This document shows, piece by piece, positions 22,222-34,495 of a DNA stretch of 64,000 nucleotides; positions within the stretch are counted from its first letter, which is position 1; each line of letters opens with the position of its first letter. This DNA is from Hymenopellis radicata (taxonomy: Eukaryota > Basidiomycota > Agaricomycetes > Agaricales > Physalacriaceae). A program made the position numbers and the translations under genes. The stretch lies in the NCBI GenBank assembly GCA_015501595.1, contig JADNRX010000111.1, positions 85,794 to 149,793 of the forward strand, in the 5' to 3' direction. A model generated the notes under the pieces. The model worked only from the letters and a program-made list of their open reading frames with translations. It did not search any database and was not told where the DNA came from.

Positions 22222-24420
22222 CTATACATCCGCGTCCAACATGACAATGCTCTCCAGCGGTGTAGGCGGATTATCCAAAATCAACTGCCTCGCGCTCTCC
22301 GTTCTCGGCGTGATAGCACACTCGAACGGCACCGGCGCGCTACACCAGCAATAATCAGCTACATGAAACATGATGAGCGAACGCCACCCACCACACGATA
22401 CTATCTGAATAATTCTCCGTGACCTCAATCTCATTCCCTAATTCGTCTTTCGCCTTCCCCAGCCTGAATACGGTCAGAATGGAGGCCATTGCAATCCACA
22501 GACTAGCATCCGCTGCCCATCGGCCAACACAGATCCTGATGCATATGAAGGTGAGCTACGCCACGCGGACGAGGAACAGTCTCACCGTCTCCCGAAGCCG
22601 AACACTGGAGGATAGTGGTCAGTAACACCTCCATCCGGCGACAAGAAGCGATCTGGATTGAACGCGTCTGCGTAATCATACACACGTTCATCGCGACACA
22701 TCGCCCTGCGGCCATAATCATCAGTGCTCTGCATTTTGTAACGATGATGATGATCATACCATTGATTGTAAAGTATCAGAGCACCTGGTAAGCGCCAACG
22801 GTCAGCCATGGCTTGCTACGATAGAAGAATTTGAAAGACCTTTCGGGATGTAATATCCGTCATAAACATCGTCCGTCGAAGTGGCGTGTGGAACACCTAG
22901 ACGATGTATAAGAACAATGTCATGACGCGGATAAGGGCGACAGGACTGACCTAGCGGAGGAGGCGGATGCCACCTTAGCACTTCACGCATCAGTGCCTCG
23001 ATGTACGGCAACGATTTGCGATCATCAAAGGTGGGGAGCCGGTCGGTGCCCACAACCGCATCAAGTTCGGCCTGCGCGCGGGCTTGGACATCCGGAAACA
23101 AGATCATAGCGAGTACGAATGAGGACAATGCTGATGAAACCTGGAGAAGAGCGATGAATACAGTACTGATACTAATGTGGTAGTGGCGCGAAACTCACTG
23201 TATCTATGGCCGCTGATGGGGAAGTTAGAATTAGTCCATTTGACGTGAGGGAAGCAGTATTTACCGGTAAACTGGACTATTCCCAGTGCTTTGATGATGT
23301 CCTCCGGGATGTACTGAGCTCCCTCGATGTCGTTCTTTGTGAGTAGATCCGCCATCCACGATGGTACTGACGTCCCTTCTGACTTTGTGGTTGGGACATG
23401 AGTCAAAGGGTTCGATGCTATAATAGGTGTGCTAACCATGCTACCCTTCACCGACTTGAGAGGAATGTCCTGAACTTGACCGAGCAAAACACGGCAACGG
23501 TCGCACCGTCTATGCAGTTCTTGCAGCATCGGTATCGGGAACCATTTCGGCAAATGACGAACTGTGGAGGGTAAACAACGGTAGAGTCGAAGGAAATGTA
23601 GACAGACTCACGAGGAGGAATGGCGTTCACCAGATTCATACCCGGAAATACGGAGCCACCAAAGAGAGTTCCAATCTCGAATACGATGTCGAGGAAGGGG
23701 TCATTTGGAGACGCGTCATAGCCGTACATAGCGTAAATCATGATTGAGGCAGGAAGGCTGCCGAGACGTCAGAATGTTCGTTCCAAGCGAAAAAGATAGC
23801 TTACACTTCAAAGTGATGATGATATTTTTGGGGCGCGTTCAAAAGTGCCGACAACAGCTCCCTAGTTTTGTTCATCTCAACTGGATGCAGCTTTGAAGAT
23901 TCCTCCCGACGAAGCCTCTGATGAAGTAGGCGCCGATCTCTCCGCCAATCATCGCCGTAGTGTTTTAATCCCATGTTGATATGCCAGCCATTCCTGCAGA
24001 CGCGTTTGGATCAGAAAGTTTATCTTTGTTAGCACGCTCACATGCTCATCACAGGAATATCCGGTCTGTCAGAATACACGCGTGAACGCTTGTCAAAGAG
24101 GTCTTGCGCTACTTGGACCGAGTTGATCAAGAACATATGCATTCCAAAGACGCGAAAGTGGATCAAGTCACCTAGTACGAGAATACTATCAGAGGCTGAA
24201 AACCAATTATCACAGCTATATACGTGCCGTACACCTTCGCCCATTCTGTATATCTCAACCACTGAAAACTGTCTGGGACGTCGAGCAAATTCCCAATGAG
24301 AGGGTATGCTTTAGGCCCAGGAGGGTACGGTAACTGTCGTCGCGGGCGCTTGAGAAGCAGATAAACCGAAGCACCTAGGACAAGGAACACGAGCTTCGAG
24401 GAAACCTCTGAGAAAGCCAT
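22222..24420 (-). CDS. Cytochrome P450 A, apparently intact
   Basis: Membrane-anchored heme monooxygenase that would hydroxylate or oxidise a hydrophobic metabolite. ATG 24420 opens an N-terminal anchor (MAFSEVSSKLVFLVLGASVY), then the hinge LPYPPGPKAYPLIGNLLDVP. The I-helix region AAIDT-VSSALSSFVLAMI crosses an intron, then DDRKSLPYIEALMREVLRWH (ExxR helix) and the heme loop FGFGRRICVGRWAA, with the cysteine split by an intron. The end is NPPTPLESIVMLDADV, stop 22222-22224, about 500 residues. I found no frame break. Intron 1 (24172-24227) uses a GC donor where paralogue P450-B uses GT. P450-A and -B share the C-terminal half (VGRWAADAS.WIA.ASIL) and are clearly duplicates. Confidence 0.93.
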
Positions 24421-25903
24421 TATCGCGAAATGTGGGGGTAACAGCGCAAACCGACGGACAAGGTCCTGTGAAGGTGTAAGACTCAGGTCAGGGACCGACG
24501 CTGACCTGACCGAGCTGATCTGTTGGAAACGAGGCGCGCAATTTCAAATAACGTAAAAGTGAACTAGTTCGGTGCCTCGGTGCCTCGGTTCGTTGAGCGT
24601 ATTCCTATTCCGATTTGTCCATCCTGAATTGGGTCAATTCATTTTGGACGTACACTCGCATTGGCGTCGCGTACGGCGGGCTGAGTACGTCGGTCCTCGA
24701 GACTCTACGCGTTTTCTTGAATCTACAGCGTTTTCGTGAAAGCCGGATCTAGATCTGTGCACTTAAGGGCCGGGGCTGTCCTGACTTCTCCGACGAGAAC
24801 CCCAAAAAAACACCTCCAGGCTCCAGCAAAACGGGTAATTGTGATGACCTAGATAATAGGGCAGGACGGCTAAAGACTCACCTTGTTCACATCGGTTATG
24901 CGGGAGGATGAAATGTAATGATTAGCCTGCATTGTGAGACCACTGGTGCCAAACGCGACGCGTCGACGCACATCTGGCAGCGTTACTTGGATCTAAGTAT
25001 CTGCCCTTGAATTTGTCCCCAACATACACGAGAATTTCAATCTGCTCGTGGAGAGATTCGCGCCCAACGTATAATTCGGTGCTCGTCCGGTTTCAAGTTA
25101 TGAGTAGTCTTCGCAGTGCGCGAAGAATGAGCGCGTCGACGGTCGTAGTCCAGTGTGGCCCGAAGGAATTGAGGGCTGGCAAAATGTGTCTGTACCAAAT
25201 TCTAATCGTACGCGTTACTGAAGGAAGAACCTCAGTGTACACCTGTGTACACGCCAGAGAAGCTTTTCTGCAGACTCCGACACACCAGTTCATCTGGTCT
25301 CCGAGTTAGTGAATTTGACTACGCATAATGGACGTCCGGCGCTCGAGCTAGTCTGCGCGCCCAAAACACCTTCGAATACATGGAATCCCAAAAAATGCCG
25401 GAATTTTACATGTTCAATTTCCCTGCACTTTCCGTAAGATGTCAAGGAGGCTAGAGAAGCGCGCGCTGGTCGGATAGATGTCAGATCATAACCAGTGGCG
25501 TAAGGCGAGAACGAGACAACACAATCTGACAGTGACAGTGAAAAACTGAATCAGATCATGGCAGTAAACGCAAGAAGCACAGAAAGCGGCTGTAGCCGTG
25601 TTTAGGACGTCGGTCCGATCTTTCGATTGCTCCCTTTGACAAGCATTCGCATTGATCACTTCCGCCATCGTGCGATCGAACTTTAAAACGACAATCATTA
25701 ACCACAAGACGAGGGCTACCTTCCACCACCACCTTTTAACACGAGAATCGCCTTGAAGAGAGGGTAGGTATAGAACGTGGATAGGGGTAGTCAACAGTAA
25801 GGCACAACAAGCGGCTCCTCTAGAGCATACAGGTCCACAACCAAAAGGAATTTACGCCCAAGAGGAGTTCTATCTTCTCGTCAGCGCCGTTCAAAACTTG
25901 AAG
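24421..25903. other. Gene-poor spacer
   Basis: About 1.5 kb with the P450-A promoter on its left. Frames at 25007-25309 and 25486-25794 show no family features or splice continuity. Confidence 0.5.
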
Positions 25904-27524
25904 CTAAGACATACATACCTTGGCAGACTGCATCCCATACTCCTCCGTCCCAACGTGAGAAGTCGAGTACGAGCTCGTCGGGTTATGCGGTCCCTTATGC
26001 TTCATATGATACTCACTCCCGGGCTCAATCGTATTGCTCGTGAACGTATCAGTATCTGCTAAGTCCGGGTTCAGGCCCGCGTTGAAGGGGACGGTGCCCG
26101 TCTGCGAGCGCCACGTAGGGTAGTTGCCCATCGTCGATGCTTGGTTGTTCGAGTCGGATTTCATTTTGGATGCGACTGTGGCGCGGTTGTTGAATGTCAT
26201 AAGGAGCGTGTTTGAATAACTGGGCAGAAATCGCGTGAGTATCGGGTCGCAGGGAGGTAGAGTGGGGCTTACATTTTGCCTAGGAAAAAGAGTGCTGCGA
26301 GGGGAAGGGATGGGTAAGAATCGCGCAAGACATAATACGAGGTGAGAATGAGACTTACGGGCAGATGAAGTACGTTTGCGTTGGGAGTGCAGCGAAAAGT
26401 ATCAGAGAGATGATGGCCACGACGGATGTCGCTACGTTCGTCTCAATAGTCAGAGTAACGATCTTGGCCACCACGTCGTACGTCTGCCGACTTTTTCGGC
26501 TCGTCAATAACTGATGGATATCAATGTTAGAACGGGGGTAATGCTCAGCAAATGACTGAGACGAACGAAGAATGACATGCTGAGCGCAATAGCAACATCA
26601 GCGACTGCGTCCCCCACAAGCCATAGCTAGCGAATCACGTCAGAGGTGGGCAAATGGTGGAAGGAATGAAATCGTACGTAGACCAAGGTCGTTTGACCAT
26701 GCGTGTGGCCCGCTTTGATATCATCGACGAGCAGCATAGACTTCGTGAACATGTCAGTAACAGAAGGAAATCGAAACAGAGCAACACGCACTCGTACGCC
26801 CCCTACAAAGCCGCAGACTGCCTGCATGAGAGAAACCTAAATGTACATACTTAGCCGTGCAGTTAGAGGTCACTGAGGTGCTTACAATAGCGATACCCGC
26901 ACTCAGCCACCACGCCGTATTCCTGATAATGTAGATGCGATAACAGAAGAACATCTGCACAACGAACGCGATAATGGAGCCCATTATTGGCGTGTAGACG
27001 GGACTGATACCCGGATCCCCGGCAATGAGCAGGTTTCCAAAGCCTCGCGCGAAAGAGTTGAACGCGTCCACTCCGTTCATTATGGTCTGAGCGGTCTCAA
27101 AGGCCAATACGAAGTACACTGCAAGGAAGCATGAGATGGAAAGAGCGCCCAAAGAAAACGTCGCGTACCGAGGCCTTTGATCTTGACATTGTCGTTCGGG
27201 AACGCGAGATGGTAGATGTCTAACAGGTGTGCGCATATGCTCTAGCCGCGAATCGTGAGAGAATAATTGTGCACGCACAGACTTGAACGGCCAGAACACC
27301 GTACAACGTGAAGTTGAAGAACGTTCCAAGAAGCTGTGTGAGTGGTCCGATTCTCGTCAGATCACCTGGACAACAGCGCAGTGATGGGGCGGACCTGGGG
27401 ACCAATCCTATACGGAAGACGCAATCAATTTTATGTCCGGTGCGCACAACAGGGAATGAACCTACGCATTCTCAATGTTATCAGGTATGGGCGGGAGAGC
27501 ACCAGCAGGGGGAACGGCGGCCAT
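25904..27524 (-). CDS. DUF6534-type seven-helix membrane protein B
   Basis: Paralogue of the protein at 19.8-21.4 kb. Start ATG 27524 (MAAVPPAGALPPIPDNIENA). ETAQTIMNGVDAFNSFARGF and GISPVYTPIMGSIIAFVVQM match the sister almost residue for residue. The final exon begins YSNTLLMTFNNRATVASKMK and ends near 25904-25906. The end is uncertain because GTATGT just before the stop could be a splice donor to one more exon. Seven predicted membrane segments, polar C-terminal tail. Function unknown. Confidence 0.8.
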
Positions 27525-28288
27525 GGTTGAAGGAAAGAGAGGAAAAGCGGATGGCCGACTTTGATTGGACCGAGGATGTCTATATTGCTCGCAGGGTAAG
27601 TAACGGAAGCTTGAGGAGTATGGGCGCGGTCGGCCAATTTTGATAACGCCGAGAGTCCCCTTCGTCAGCGTCCTTGGCGGGCGGGTTAAAAGCTTTTTCT
27701 GACAACTCGCTGTGCTTGATGGGTGGGTCTTAAAGCTGGCTAGTTTTTCCAGCGTGCCTGGCTAAATCGCGAGGCACTTTGCGTTTGACGGTCAGATCGC
27801 AGTATCCAAGCCGATAGAAGATCCATTTTTTTACAAACTCTTTTCGTTGTCCGTAAAAGAGCTTCCGTTCTTCACCCTATCCTGAGAGGGATGAAAGCGC
27901 GTACCAATGTGTTGGATGGCTTTGATGAACGATTGACGGCGGTGTGGCGAAGGACGACAGGCATCCCTGGATCGGAGACAGATCACAATGATGGTGTATG
28001 AGCAAGTGACTCATCCCTAAAAGGGAATTTGCCCCTCTTCTTCAACGACCCGAACCGCCCATCTCCGCTCGAACTTTGCATCCCTGTTGGGTTCACATCG
28101 ATGAAATTATAGATGATGTTGATACCCCCCCCATTCCAAAGAAGCTGTTGTTAGTCAGCGCGATTCGAATTCACGTTCAAGACCGCGTCGTGGATGAGCG
28201 CTAATTGACTTACGTTCTCATCATCATTTGAAAGTTCTTTATAAAGGTGACTTCCCCAGGCCCTTACTTCCGTTCCACCATCGCGAAC
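27525..28288. promoter_or_regulatory. Divergent promoter region of DUF6534-B (-) and OMT-3 (+)
   Basis: 760 bp between two divergent start codons in the cluster core. A run of eight C (28126-28133) interrupts it. No named operator can be assigned by eye. Confidence 0.4.
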
Positions 28289-30057
28289 ATGGCCTCCCCC
28301 ACTCGCACCTCTTGTCGAAATTATCACGTCCCAAGTTAAGACGCTTGAGGCGGCCTATGCAAAGGCGGACCAGCCGGTCCCCGGGCTCGATGATCCTTTC
28401 ATGCCTGGTCCCATGGATGCGGACATGGCCGTCGACATGACCAAGCGCATCATTGTCGCCGCCGCCGCCCAGCTCATCGCCACGGTTCGCTCCCCGCCAG
28501 AGACTCTCCAGCTCGATTGTACTGGAACGTACACCACAGCCGTGCTCGGTGTCATCGAAGACGCTAATGTGGCGGATATCTTGATGGAGGCCGGCCCCCA
28601 GGCAAGTAGCATCGCGTCAATCTAGGTGGCAATCCAAGTGCTAATCTGACATAACAGGGTCTTCACGTTAAGGACATTGCCGCTGCCAGTGGTCTCGACG
28701 CCGCCATCATTGGTAAATCTCTCCCCACACTCTCGTAGATTTCAAGCTTACACGTCCGTATAGCGCGCTTCCTCCGTTTCCTCGCGACCAGACACATCTT
28801 CAAAGAGCTTTCTCCCGATGTATTTACGAACAACCGCATCTCCATGCTTCTGAGCAAGTTCAAGCCCACAGCTGCCATCAAGGCCGAGTACGTCTGATCT
28901 ATTCATCCGTAGCACTGACATTGACGCGACTTCACCAGCCCCGTTGGTCGATTCGACGCTGGGCCTCTTGCTGGCTTCATCTCACACATGTACGCGGTCA
29001 TCGCCTCCGAATGATCACGCTACTTAACGTTTCCTTTCCTTAGGGCCGATGAAGCTCAATCTGCCTCACCCTACATTAAGCCATTCGTCCAAGACCCGAA
29101 AGTCGATGAGGCCCCGTTCAACATGGCCCTCAAGACCAAGGCGAAGATGTGGGAGTGGATCGAAGAGCCGGGCAACGAGTGGCGCGCTCGGCGTTTCACT
29201 GCTGGTATGAAGGCCGGTGCAGCCATGTTCTCGCCCGATATCTTCATCAACGGTAAGTACGTATAGATCATCGAGAGACGTTTACTTACGGCTCTCTGAC
29301 AGGTATTGACGGCAAGTCCTTGAAAGAGGGCTCGGTCGTTGTCGATGTTGGTGGCAGTATCGGCTCTTGCACTTTGATTCTCGAAAAGGCGTACCCTCAC
29401 CTCAAGTATGTCGTACAGGACTTGCCCAACCAGATCGATATCGCTGGTCCCGTATGTCGTCTTTTCCAACCGATCCAGGAGTGATACTTAACATGTGATG
29501 GTTTAGTACTGGCAGGAGAATGATGCCGATGCGGTCAAGAGCGGACGGGTGTCATTGCAGGGTATCCCAGCCTTCTTCTCCTTTCGTCAATGACAAACTA
29601 ACGCTTGTTCGCGTACAGTACACGACTTCTTTAAGCCCAACCCCGTCAAGGACGCCGCCGTATACTTCATGCGCGTCGTCATCCACGACTGGCCCGACGC
29701 CAAAGCCAAGCTCATCATGCAGAACGTCCGCAGCGCTGCCGGCACGTCCTCCAAGCTCGTTCTATTCGACACCCTCGCCTTGCACACCTGCGGCCCCAGC
29801 CCGCTCCCTGCTCCCGAACCCCTCCTTCCTAACCTGGGAATTGCTGCATCTGGTTTCTTCACTGCTCTTGATGTCGAGGTAAACATCTGGACTACGCGTC
29901 TAGTCAACGCGCTAACGATGGTTTTTAGATGCTGGCGATGTTCAACGGAAAGGAGCGCACGGAGGCGGACTTTAGGGCGTTGGGTGCGGAGACTGGTTGG
30001 AAGTTGGAGTCGGTTACGCCTGGAAGGCTGGCGACCTACGTCTTCTCTGCGGTTTAA
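28289..30057 (+). CDS. O-methyltransferase OMT-3 (SAM-dependent)
   Basis: Same family as OMT-1 and -2 but clearly diverged. Start ATG 28289. N-terminal dimerisation region PLVEIITSQVKTLEAAY; SAM motif VVVDVGGSIGSCTLILEKAY (about 29337); VQDLPNQID; catalytic-His segment VVIHDWPDAKAKLIM (about 29668); end GWKLESVTPGRLATYVFSAV, stop 30055-30057. About nine introns join in frame; intron 1 (28602-28657) has a GC donor (GCAAGT). Oddity: the ATG frame (MASPTRT) runs off by one base against the conserved frame (LAPLVEIITSQ) within CCTCCCCCACTCGC at 28294-28306. So either there is a one-base error or break here, or the start lies elsewhere. The rest is intact. Probably methylates a hydroxylated product of the pathway. 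Confidence 0.88.
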
Positions 30058-30529
30058 AAGCATACATCAAATGTAAAAAGTGTACATCAGTACTAGTCTT
30101 CCCCTTGATATCACTCGGTTTCCGGTGAGCATGTGACACCTGCGAAAACGTTATTATGGCCAAAGTGCAGAAGAGACTAAGGCCGCATGCCTGAAGTAAG
30201 ATAATTAAGAATGAAAGTTCAAGTGCTTACTAGGAAGCGATGGAAGCAGAACAGAGCTAGTAACTAGATGGTAGATTCATAGTTCTTATGGATTGAGTTT
30301 CAGGCTGACAAGGTTCTCGCAGAGGAGGTGTGTGCACTGTGGGTGGTAGCGGAAGCTTTTAGTCTCGCTGTTGACAGACTGACAGTAGCCGCGGCTGCGC
30401 ATGATAATCAAGATGGCTTCTGGTTCTACACTAGCTAATGTGTAGTAGGTACTGGTTCGACACAGTGTCGTCGAGATAACTAAGGTTCAAAATGAATGCA
30501 AGGTCGAAGGTATAAATGAATTGTTAGAT
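30058..30529. other. Convergent spacer between OMT-3 and the UbiA-type gene
   Basis: Lies between two stop codons; no gene-like frame, repeat or hairpin stands out. Confidence 0.5.
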
Positions 30530-31954
30530 TCAGACGGTCATCAGATAGTCCAGTAGAAGTCCACACTCGATGATCGCGCCCAAGTAAAAGCCGTTCCTAT
30601 GAAACTGGGGCGAGATACGTGAGCGTGGGGCTCTCAATCAAGACGAATAGCTTACCACTTTCCAACAACTCTCGGGCTTGCCGACCTGGACCGAAGTCAA
30701 CTGCCATAGCAGATGTGCTCCACCACCGATTAAGGCGACGAGGAAGAATGCGTAAGACTGATGGTTTAATAGCCCTACTGTGACGAGAGCCGTCAAAAAG
30801 CACAGACCAAAAAAAGCCAGGTATGATTTGACGCGAGAACCGAACAACAACGCGGTCGATTTGACACCAGCCTTGACGTCGTCTTTCATGTCTTGACAAG
30901 CATATATCGTGTCTGCAACAAAGTCAGTCGTGTGAAGTGATCTTCAATCAAGATCCCTACCATACCAAATGGTCCAACTGTCGCGGCGCAGTCATGGGTC
31001 AACGAATCACTGACGAAATAGACGATGCATACCACCACGTGCCCGCGGCAAGAACCCACGCAGAAGACGGAATCGCGTTCGTCACAGTCGCCCATCCCAT
31101 GAAGATCCCCGTGTTAATCGCGATACCTAGACCTCAGGTTAGCGGGGAGCAAAAAAGGACAGTGTGTGGGGATCAACAACACCTAACCAAGCTTGCGGCC
31201 AGTACGTCATTCGCTTCATCAGGGGATACATCCCCGCCAGAGGGAATATCGTCGCGTTGCCGATAATCCACCTGTGCGAAAGATGGTTAAGTACGATGGG
31301 GGGACACGATGGTGAATTGGACGCACGCAAGCGCGTTGGCGCGCCATATCATTCCGAGCAGTATCGAGATGTGTAGCGCGAGGAACATGGATGCGGCGAA
31401 TACTGAGATCTGTCTTGACGCCATCGGTCGATGTTTGGTTCGCTCTAGAGCGCATCACTAAACGGCTCAGCGGAAATTTTGGCTACGCACCGACTTTGGC
31501 ATCAATATTGCGATCTACGATGTCGTTCCAAACGCAACCGGTGCCTACCAGTACGGTTTAGCGAGCGCGTTTCAGTAGCTGTAATGGAGAGTACTCACTA
31601 AGAGCATTTCATCAGTTACGCCCTTGCGCGAAAGACGTTCATTAACTCACCTGTGCGAGACACAAGCGCCGATGAAACCCATGACGAAGAGGTACAGGAA
31701 TGTTCCCATCGGGAGCGCCACCGTGCGCGCAGCCATAGTGAGGGCCCATGCTTCACAAATGAGGGTAAGCCGCACGGTCCGCTTTGCTGCTCCTCTTTGA
31801 CTTACCATAGGGCCAAAACACCACCATGGTCCCTGCAAAGTATTTAACGCGTGTGAGCGCGACCTGGAAGATCGTCAGCCCTCATATATCATAAATAAGG
31901 AGGACCGCGTAGCCGCACCCATGGTTGTATACTCGCCGACAGTGACCTCGACAT
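30530..31954 (-). CDS. UbiA-type membrane prenyltransferase or UbiA-type terpene cyclase
   Basis: About 298 residues in ten exons. Start ATG 31954 (MSRSLSASIQPW), joined over intron 31864-31918 to VALTRVKYFAGTMVVFWPY. The first Mg-binding motif is CVWNDIVDRNIDAKVER (NDxxDxxxD, about 31520). MTYWPQAWLGIAINTGIFMG follows, then CWTIWYDTIYACQDMKDDVK with the second motif (QDxxDD, about 30890), partly on a 17-nt exon at 30961-30977. The last exon ends GAIIECGLLLDYLMTV, stop 30530-30532. Nearly the whole chain is hydrophobic helices. No mitochondrial leader, and diverged from COQ2, so I infer a secondary-metabolism enzyme. It could attach a prenyl chain to an aromatic acid or phenol, as in meroterpenoid pathways, or cyclise GGPP like EriG-type cyclases. 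The exon 3/4 junction near 31570-31660 is the only one that does not resolve cleanly. Confidence 0.9.
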
Positions 31955-32365
31955 CGCAGGAAAGTGGGCAGGGAAAGCCTTCCGGCGCTTTCAAATACCA
32001 GCGGCTATGTAAGTTTCTTGGTATGAGCTGGCGGTGCCTCCATGCGCGTGTCTATGGGCGATCCCCGACGGCAAGATTGAGGATATGCGGAAAGGGTCCA
32101 CCATGGGTCAGGGATGCGAAAAAAATCTTATTTCTGATCTGTGAATCACGATCGGGTTCGTTGTCAAGCTTCAAGCTCAGGACGGGCTGAACTGGCAAAC
32201 GAACCAAGGACGTGCGTCAGAATTAGGGGAATGAACTGATCATATTATTATCACGGAAGCCCTGGGCGACTGTTGGGCGCCTCGGGCTTAGCGGCGGTGT
32301 ACCTCGCCAGGAGTTGCTATATCAAAATGGGATTCGGGACACTGGAGATAACACGTATTCAACAT
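31955..32365. promoter_or_regulatory. Upstream region of the UbiA-type gene
   Basis: 411 bp between the UbiA ATG and the P450-B stop; should hold the UbiA promoter. Nothing specific recognised. Confidence 0.4.
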
Positions 32366-34495
32366 TTACTTTTCCCGGACGAAATGGATCTGGCTGCTCT
32401 CAGCGGCCACGGGCGGGTTGTTGAGAATGAGCTGCCGTGCAGCCTCCGACCTCGGCTCCATGGAGCATTCAAATGGAATGGGTGAACTGAAGAGTGCGCA
32501 AGTTAACAACGAGAGAAGAGATGTAGGTTCAGCAGGACTTACCTAACAATGCCGTCTGTATATTTCCCTTCGATTTCTACCTCGTTGCCAAACTGGTCTT
32601 TGGCTTTGCCGAGGCGAAACACCGCAAGAATGGATGCTATCGCGATCCACATGCTGGCGTCTGCAGCCCAGCGCCCGACACAGATACTAGAAGTGATGGT
32701 GTGTTAGGAATGACTGATGCGAGGTGCTCATGGCATACCGACGACCAAATCCAAACACCGGCGGCCTGTCGTCTGAGATAGTTCCCTCCGGCGTGATGAA
32801 GCGTTCAGGATTGAACTCATATGGATTAGCGTAAAACCGTTCGTCGCGAGACATCGCCCTGTAGCCCGAAGATTATGAGCAAGTCTTTCTTGGGTATAAG
32901 GCGGAGGAGCGCCCACCATTGGTTATAGATGATCGTTGTACCTATCACACAAAAGTGATAAAGATTTAGATTCGCTAGCAAAACCGTCAAACGCGCTGAC
33001 CTTTGGGAATGAAGTACCCCTTGTATACATCGTCTTCTGTGCTGGAATGAGGCACGCCTAGACTCGGTCACAGATTGGAGAGTTGATTGCACGGCGAACT
33101 TGCCTAATGGGAATGGACCGTGCCAGCGCAGAACTTCTCGGACAAGCGCTTCCACGTACACAAGCGAGTCCCGATCTTCAAACGTCGGCAGTCGGTCGTT
33201 TCCAATCACTGCGTCGATCTCGGCCTGCGCCTTGGTCTGTATATGGGGGAACTGTATCATCACGAGGGTAAACGACAGCAATACGGAGAGGACCTGAAGC
33301 ACTTTTGAGTTGACGAAAAAAGCGCATGCAAATTATGACGAACGGTCTCCATCGCAGCAGCAAAGGTAGTAACACCAACAGCTTTGACGACGTCTTCCGG
33401 GACATGGTGAGCACCCTCCACCGCGTTTTTTTCTATCATGTCAACGGTCCAGCACGGCACGGCAGTTCCAGTCTCCTAAAAATCTGTTAAGGGCGAGGAA
33501 ATGGAAGTAGTGACGCGTCCGAACCATGGATTTCTTGACCGAGTTGTAGGGGAAATTCTGGACCTGTCTCAGAAGTTTACGAGAGTAAGCACAGCGCTTG
33601 TGCAGTTCCGGAAGAATGGGCAGAGGGATCCATGGTGGTATGTGTCGCACTACAGTTGGATGAGCTGGGGTAGAACACGATTCAACACGACTCACGCGGT
33701 GGGCACATGTTGAGTAGATTCGTTCCAGGGAATAGCGCGCCAGAGAACAATCCAATTGTTTCGTAGGTCAGCTCGAGGAGTTCATCTGCGGGCTCCGCGT
33801 TGTGTCCATAGACGGCATAAGTCATGACGGATGCGGGGAAGCTAATTACGCGTTAGTTGACTCTGGGGCGAAATGATCAACACTCACAGTTTGAAATGCT
33901 CCTCGAACTGTTTTTGATCAGTTAAGAGGTCGTGTAGAAGCGCCTTGCATTTGTTCAGGTGGACGGGATGTAAGACACTAGTCTCTTCGCGTCGTAGGCG
34001 TTGTTGCATGATACGGCGGTCGCGACGCCATTCCTCGCCGTAATGTTTGAGCCCCATGTTGATGTGCCAACCCGCCCTATAAGTAAAGGGTTAGAAGACG
34101 CGACAAGACTTGAAGAAGGACTTACATTCCCATTGACGGTGATCTCTGGACGATCAGAATATATTCTGGAGCGCTTCGCGAGAAGATCTTCTGCGACTTC
34201 CGCAGAATTGATGACGACCAAGTTTTGTCCAAGCGCGTGCACGTACATGATATCGCCTACAGTGCGTGTAAACGGCGCACTACAAGAAAACGAATGTACC
34301 AACCATGTTTCTGTGCCCATCTCTGGAACGTGAGCCATTGGAATGAACTCGGAAGGTCAAGCAGGTTGCCGATAATAGGGTATGCCTTGGGTCCAGGGGA
34401 TAGGGAGCAATAACACGGCGGCTCGGCTTGAAGAGTACCAGGCAAACGAGGCCTACCAGGACGGCCCAAGCAGTAGGGGAGTCAGTCAGCGCCAT
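32366..34495 (-). CDS. Cytochrome P450 B, one frame break near the N-terminus
   Basis: Paralogue of P450-A. ATG 34495 (MALTDSPTAWAVLVGLVCLV, membrane anchor), then VIAPYP in one frame and PGPKAYPIIGNLLDLPSSFQ in the next. The PYPPGP hinge lacks one C within the run at 34395-34399. Downstream is normal: INSAEVAEDLLAKRSRIYSD, GVTTFAA, DRDSLVYVEALVREVLRWHG (ExxR), EFNPERFITPEG, heme loop FGFGR|RICVGRWAADAS over an intron, end NPPVAAESSQIHFVREK, stop 32366-32368. Apart from this break it appears complete at about 500 residues. Shares a 315-bp divergent promoter with P450-C. Likely oxidises a pathway intermediate if intact. Confidence 0.9.

Noticed and set aside
30530..31954. COQ2 (ubiquinone prenyltransferase)
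   Set aside because: No mitochondrial leader, and many positions differ from the conserved COQ2 core; a secondary-metabolism paralogue is more likely, though a tree is needed.
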